A stretch of 64,000 nucleotides of DNA from Rhyacophila brunnea. Taxonomy: Eukaryota > Arthropoda > Insecta > Trichoptera > Rhyacophilidae. Positions 60,385-64,000 of the stretch are shown piece after piece. Numbering within the stretch: the first letter of the stretch is position 1; each line of letters begins with the position of its first letter. Location of the stretch: assembly GCA_022495005.1 (NCBI GenBank), contig JAGYXB010000653.1, positions 1,736,001 through 1,800,000 of the forward strand, in the 5' to 3' direction. A program made the translations under genes and the position numbers. The notes under the pieces were generated by a model, which was given only the letters and a program-made list of their open reading frames with translations, was not told where the DNA came from and did not search any database.

Positions 60385-61390
60385 GTACCTAGGTGGGTAA
60401 CTGTTGTCAGTGGCACCTATTAGATTTTGTTAACTTCGCCCTTCCCTCCGTCTTGAACATCAATAAAAATATTATGAATATTTTTTTCAGAATGGATCAC
60501 ACCAAACTATTTTTCTGTGTGCATGCCTTAATGCATCTGATATTTTGGGCGCAAAATAATACGCTTTCAATTTAATCATTGAAAAGCAACAAATTTAATG
60601 TGATTTTACATCACATATTCGATCAGATTACGTAAGTAATTTACATAATTATTGTATAAATCCTATCAATAATAGTGTTATTATTTTAAAATAACATTAA
60701 TAATCGCTGAAAAAATATTGCCCTATGTGGTATGTTGTTAGAGCAATAAATTGAAAATAGCGCAATAAATTTCGCGTAGAAACTTCATTGTGCATAATTT
60801 ATGAGATATTTGTAATCTCCCCTGTGAATGTTTAATTCTAATAAATGGGGTTTTAAATACATATGATTGTATTGTTTTACCTGCAGCAAAGTTAGGCCAA
60901 ATTATTAAATACCACCGCAATATTTGGAAAATTAATGACGAAGGGCTTATTAGAGAAGGAAATAATATTTAATACTTGAAATAGTTCAGCCGCTCAAAAT
61001 TACTGCAAACATTTAATCATGATATCGAAATTTAAAATAACCTCATAAATTAAATTAAATCATACAATTCCTATGCGTTAATCAGTGTGTACTTTTATCA
61101 ATTAAGATTAATTTAATTCCATCATTTTATTTTACGGTGTTAAACTTTTGGTGGAATTCATGTGTTAATAAAATAAAACTGAATATTATGTAGTAGGTAC
61201 TAGCTCAATTTATTTTTATAGTCAGGATTGGTTTCATCCGCTTCAAAGAGACAAAGGATTTGTTAAAATTTTTCATCAAAGAATATTGAAGAACCTAAAT
61301 GCGATTTAATTAACGTTTTCTGATAAGCTACATAAATTTTGAATAAAGAATGTTTAGAATTTTATTTATTTTTTACCACGTTTTTATTAG
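60385..61390. other. AT-rich DNA, no gene seen
   Basis: No supported feature. Confidence 0.5.
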
Positions 61391-61394
61391 CTCG

Positions 61395-61470
61395 TATTCT
61401 TGTTTGTCCAGTACTTTTTTTTTCTTGTGTGCCCAGTACATTTTTTTTCTTGTTTCCCTAATTTATATTG
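61395..61470 (+). repeat. Short tandem repeat, ~27-bp unit
   Basis: TCTTGTTTGTCCAGTACTTT, TCTTGTGTGCCCAGTACATT and a partial TCTTGTTTCCC follow one another, separated by T-runs. Confidence 0.75.
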
Positions 61471-61854
61471 GACAATTGAAGATTTTTAACTAACTTCCCG
61501 ACTAGCTAGACATTTGAAACTTTTATAATACATCAGAACACGACGACAATGCATTCTTTTAATACTTTTAGCCATTTTTAAGCAGAATTGAATTCATTTT
61601 TAAAAAGAATTTTGTTCATTCATTTCAATTCATTTTTAAAATGAAAGTTATTATTGTTGGTTGCTAAGGGGGCTTTAGCAACTAAATTATTAATATATAC
61701 GTGCGTTACTATGGAAATCAACAGTATTCTATTTTTATTCAGTATTTCTATCAAGTACAATACAAAGTTTTTATTAATACATAGAATTGTCAAGTTTATA
61801 TGATTCAACAAAAAAATTAAAAACGTGGTATATAAAAAGTTCTTTTTATCTTGT

Positions 61855-63468
61855 AATTGAAGATCTTGGCATAAAAACAGCAAATGTCACAAAACACTTT
61901 TTTTTCAGGAGAGGGTAAAAACATAATATCTTGGTTGTCAAGAAAAATTTTATTAATTTGACAATGAGGAATTATAGAGAAACCTTATATGCACTATATG
62001 AATGCAAAAAATATATTAAATTTATTTCGGTTAAATAGATATTTAAAAAAGAATGAGTGTGACATTTGCTGTTTTTACACAATTTTTGGACATTTGTTGT
62101 TTTTATTGCAAAATTGAAAAGATCGAAATGTAAAAAGTATGACTAAAACTATAATTTTATTAAATAAAATAAAGAATATATATATTTCTGTTATTTTTTA
62201 ATCATAATACAACTTTTAATAAGGTTTGGACATATTATTTACCTATTAACAAACGACTTCAATGTATGTAAAAAATCAAGAATTAAATATTTAAAAAAAT
62301 GTTTTAATTATGTGCGGGTTAATAATGATTAGTTTCATATTCATATTATTATTATTGATTTAATTTGATAAAAACACATTTTTTATTATCTACTTATTCC
62401 ATTTTAAATAAATAAATCTGGACCGGTTTCGTCCGCCTCTGTTTTTCTGCCAACTGTTTTCAACAGTTGAAAATGTCCCTATAAGGCGGACGAAACCTGT
62501 CCAGATTTATTTATTAAAAGTCGAATAAGTACTAAAAAAATGTGTATTATTAAATTAAATCATTAACACAATGGATTTCCACCATGAATTGATAGTTAAC
62601 ACGAAAAAAGAAAACCGATTAGCTTCGTCTGACACCTTCACTATCAGCAAATTAAACGATGCACTTATTGGGTTTTGTAAATATTAAGCTAATTTTAAAA
62701 TATATTTTTTTAGCTCCTTTCAATGGAATTAATCCACCATTATGTTGTTTTAAATGCAATCGTGACTTGCATTTGATTTTTCTTCACTACATTAAATCTA
62801 TCCCACAGCCCAGAGAGAAACTGAAATGTTCGCAAAGCACTTCTCCTATACTAGCCTGGTCTATTTTGTACATTATTACTAGCCTACAATTTTTTACCGA
62901 AAAATGCCTAAGTTTTAACCTATATTTCATATTAAAAAAAACATTTTCTCCAGTCTCTTTAGGTTTCATAATGAAGGGCCCAGAATTTTCCTTATTGCAT
63001 CCAACTGAACAATAATGAAAGTCACCGTTATTTGGTAAAAACGTTGCATGGTTTTGTTAATTTTTCTCTTTCGAGACGTTTCAGATGTCTATGCTAGTAA
63101 TATCCATGATAAAATATTACAACAATCATAAGAAAACGTTATAAAAAGCAATAATTAAACGAATCAAGGATAATTTGACAGCTCAGACACTAAATTGTAT
63201 GGAATGTATACTAACATTACTAACGCCGCCTGGTGATAAAAGTGTAGAACTACTGGACCTTTGCTGTTTTCACACAAAAATGCCTGGACTATTGCGGTTT
63301 TTAGAAAAGTGGCATATTTTTGAGAGCAGATTTGAGGGACTTACGATTTTTTAAAAAAACATATCTTTGCACAGTTGTATGTAATCATACACAGGGAATA
63401 TAGAAATGAAATAAAATGAAAATGGAAAAAAGTGGACATTTGATGTTTTTATGCCAAGATCTTCAATT
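61855..63468. mobile_element. Possible DNA transposon bounded by ~36-bp inverted repeats
   Basis: AATTGAAGATCTTGGCATAA at 61855 and its continuation AAACAGCAAATGTCAC are mirrored at 63432-63468 (GTGGACATTTGATGTTTTTA then TGCCAAGATCTTCAATT) with only two differences. Related GGACATTTGCTGTTTTTA words also lie inside near 62060, 62088, 63255 and 63434. Such clustered subterminal motifs are typical of transposase-binding sites. The 118-codon frame at 62659-63015 has no recognised domain. No target duplication was seen, so the class is open. Confidence 0.5.
62353..62565. repeat. 213-bp foldback MITE nested in the 61.9-63.5 kb region
   Basis: Arms of about 90 bp flank a short centre that contains a second small palindrome (CAACTGTTTTCAACAGTTG). 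The best-matching arm parts are AATAAATCTGGACCGGTTTC then GTCCGCCT on the left and AGGCGGACGAAACCTGTCCA then GATTTATT on the right. The outer parts (TTGATTTAATTTGATAAAAA against its inverted copy) are more diverged. Confidence 0.8.
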
Positions 63469-63474
63469 ATTATT

Positions 63475-64000
63475 CATATCATCAATAATTAATTTAAAAT
63501 TTGTTAATATAAATATCTGTATTATTGTATATACGAAGAAACCGGTTCTGACTAATATTCAAATAAGTGTAACTAATTCTACTTAAAATATTAATCCACA
63601 ATAGTAGATTTTTTAAATAAATAAAGCCACCATTATAATAATAATATGTACCTACACGACGACGTGTTTGATAACTTTATTAATTGGACTCTTTGATGCA
63701 TAAAAAGAATGTCTGTTTGTTTGTTGCGTTATAATATTGTAAAAACTGCCAATATTGATGAAATTTGCACAGCCTATAGATTACATTATTGGTAGGTAGC
63801 GATTAAGTATATATTACATATTATCTTGAAAGGTTTCAAAGTTAGGATAAAACTTGTCAAATATAATACACTTTCGACAATTTATCACGAGTAAATAAAT
63901 TGGTCATTAGCAGCGGTAGAGAGGTGAGATAAGATTATGGTAGACTAGTGCGAGCCTATATACAACTCACCTACCACGTTTCCACACCCGTTATGGAGGC
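63475..64000. other. AT-rich DNA with partial repeats at the right edge
   Basis: AAGAATGTCTGTTTGTTTGT and TGATGAAATTTGCACAGCC (63705-63770) look like a diverged piece of the Helitron-like family. From about 63910 (CAGCGGTAGAGAGGTGAG) a repeat begins that matches 57388-57418 and leaves the window. Confidence 0.4.

Noticed and set aside
62659..63015. 118-codon ORF as a host gene
   Set aside because: No recognised domain, no clear splice or promoter context, and it lies inside an inverted-repeat-bounded repeat region.

Overview
The window looks like non-coding, transposon-laden DNA from a eukaryote, most likely a hemipteran insect and plausibly an aphid. This is inferred from strong AT-richness, the very frequent words GTAGGTA and AATAATATTAT, GTAAGT-type splice donors, short interspersed runs of the insect telomere unit TTAGG, and the mix of RTE, R1-like, hAT, piggyBac and Helitron-like elements. 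Nothing prokaryotic is present: no operons, no Shine-Dalgarno-led genes, no rRNA and no CRISPR array. No complete host protein-coding gene can be supported.

Layout. 1-8 kb: AT-rich DNA with a 1.14 kb non-autonomous hAT element (exact 8-bp target duplication), two tRNA-derived SINEs and a GC-richer tandem dimer of a ~340-bp unit ending in a hairpin. 8-10.5 kb: a LINE 3' remnant, then a Helitron-like element whose internal repeats are interrupted by ~0.85 kb of GC-rich R1-like reverse transcriptase, then a possible broken exon of an M1 aminopeptidase. 11.1-12.5 kb: a 1.4 kb near-perfect palindrome with TTAA ends, each arm carrying the same small ORF with a MADF-like segment. 13-19 kb: LINE 3' tails in pieces, a SINE and a MITE copy. 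19-32 kb: mostly AT-rich, with a compact spacerless hairpin (21.0 kb), the best-preserved SINE (28.4 kb) and a second hairpin (29.4 kb). 32.7 and 35.4 kb: two copies of one LINE 3' end. 36.0-36.5 kb: the best host-gene candidate, a CpG-rich segment leading to a strong-context ATG, 15 codons and a GTAAGC donor. 41.0 kb: a 137-bp TA-flanked MITE. 42.3-45.2 kb: a nearly full-length but dead RTE-type LINE on the minus strand. 47.0-48.5 kb: a piggyBac element with both ends, TTAA duplications and only the transposase C-terminus. 49.9 kb: a ~240-bp MITE. 54.8-55.6 kb: an uninterrupted copy of the Helitron-like family. 60.0-60.4 kb: a MITE whose family recurs at 13.1 and 20.6 kb. 61.9-63.5 kb: a region bounded by ~36-bp inverted repeats with a scattered GGACATTTG-type motif and a nested 213-bp foldback.

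The window therefore reads as intergenic or long-intron DNA. Its history is repeated transposon insertion, capture and nesting; the main host signals are the putative first exon near 36.4 kb (plus strand) and the possible peptidase exon near 10.3 kb.
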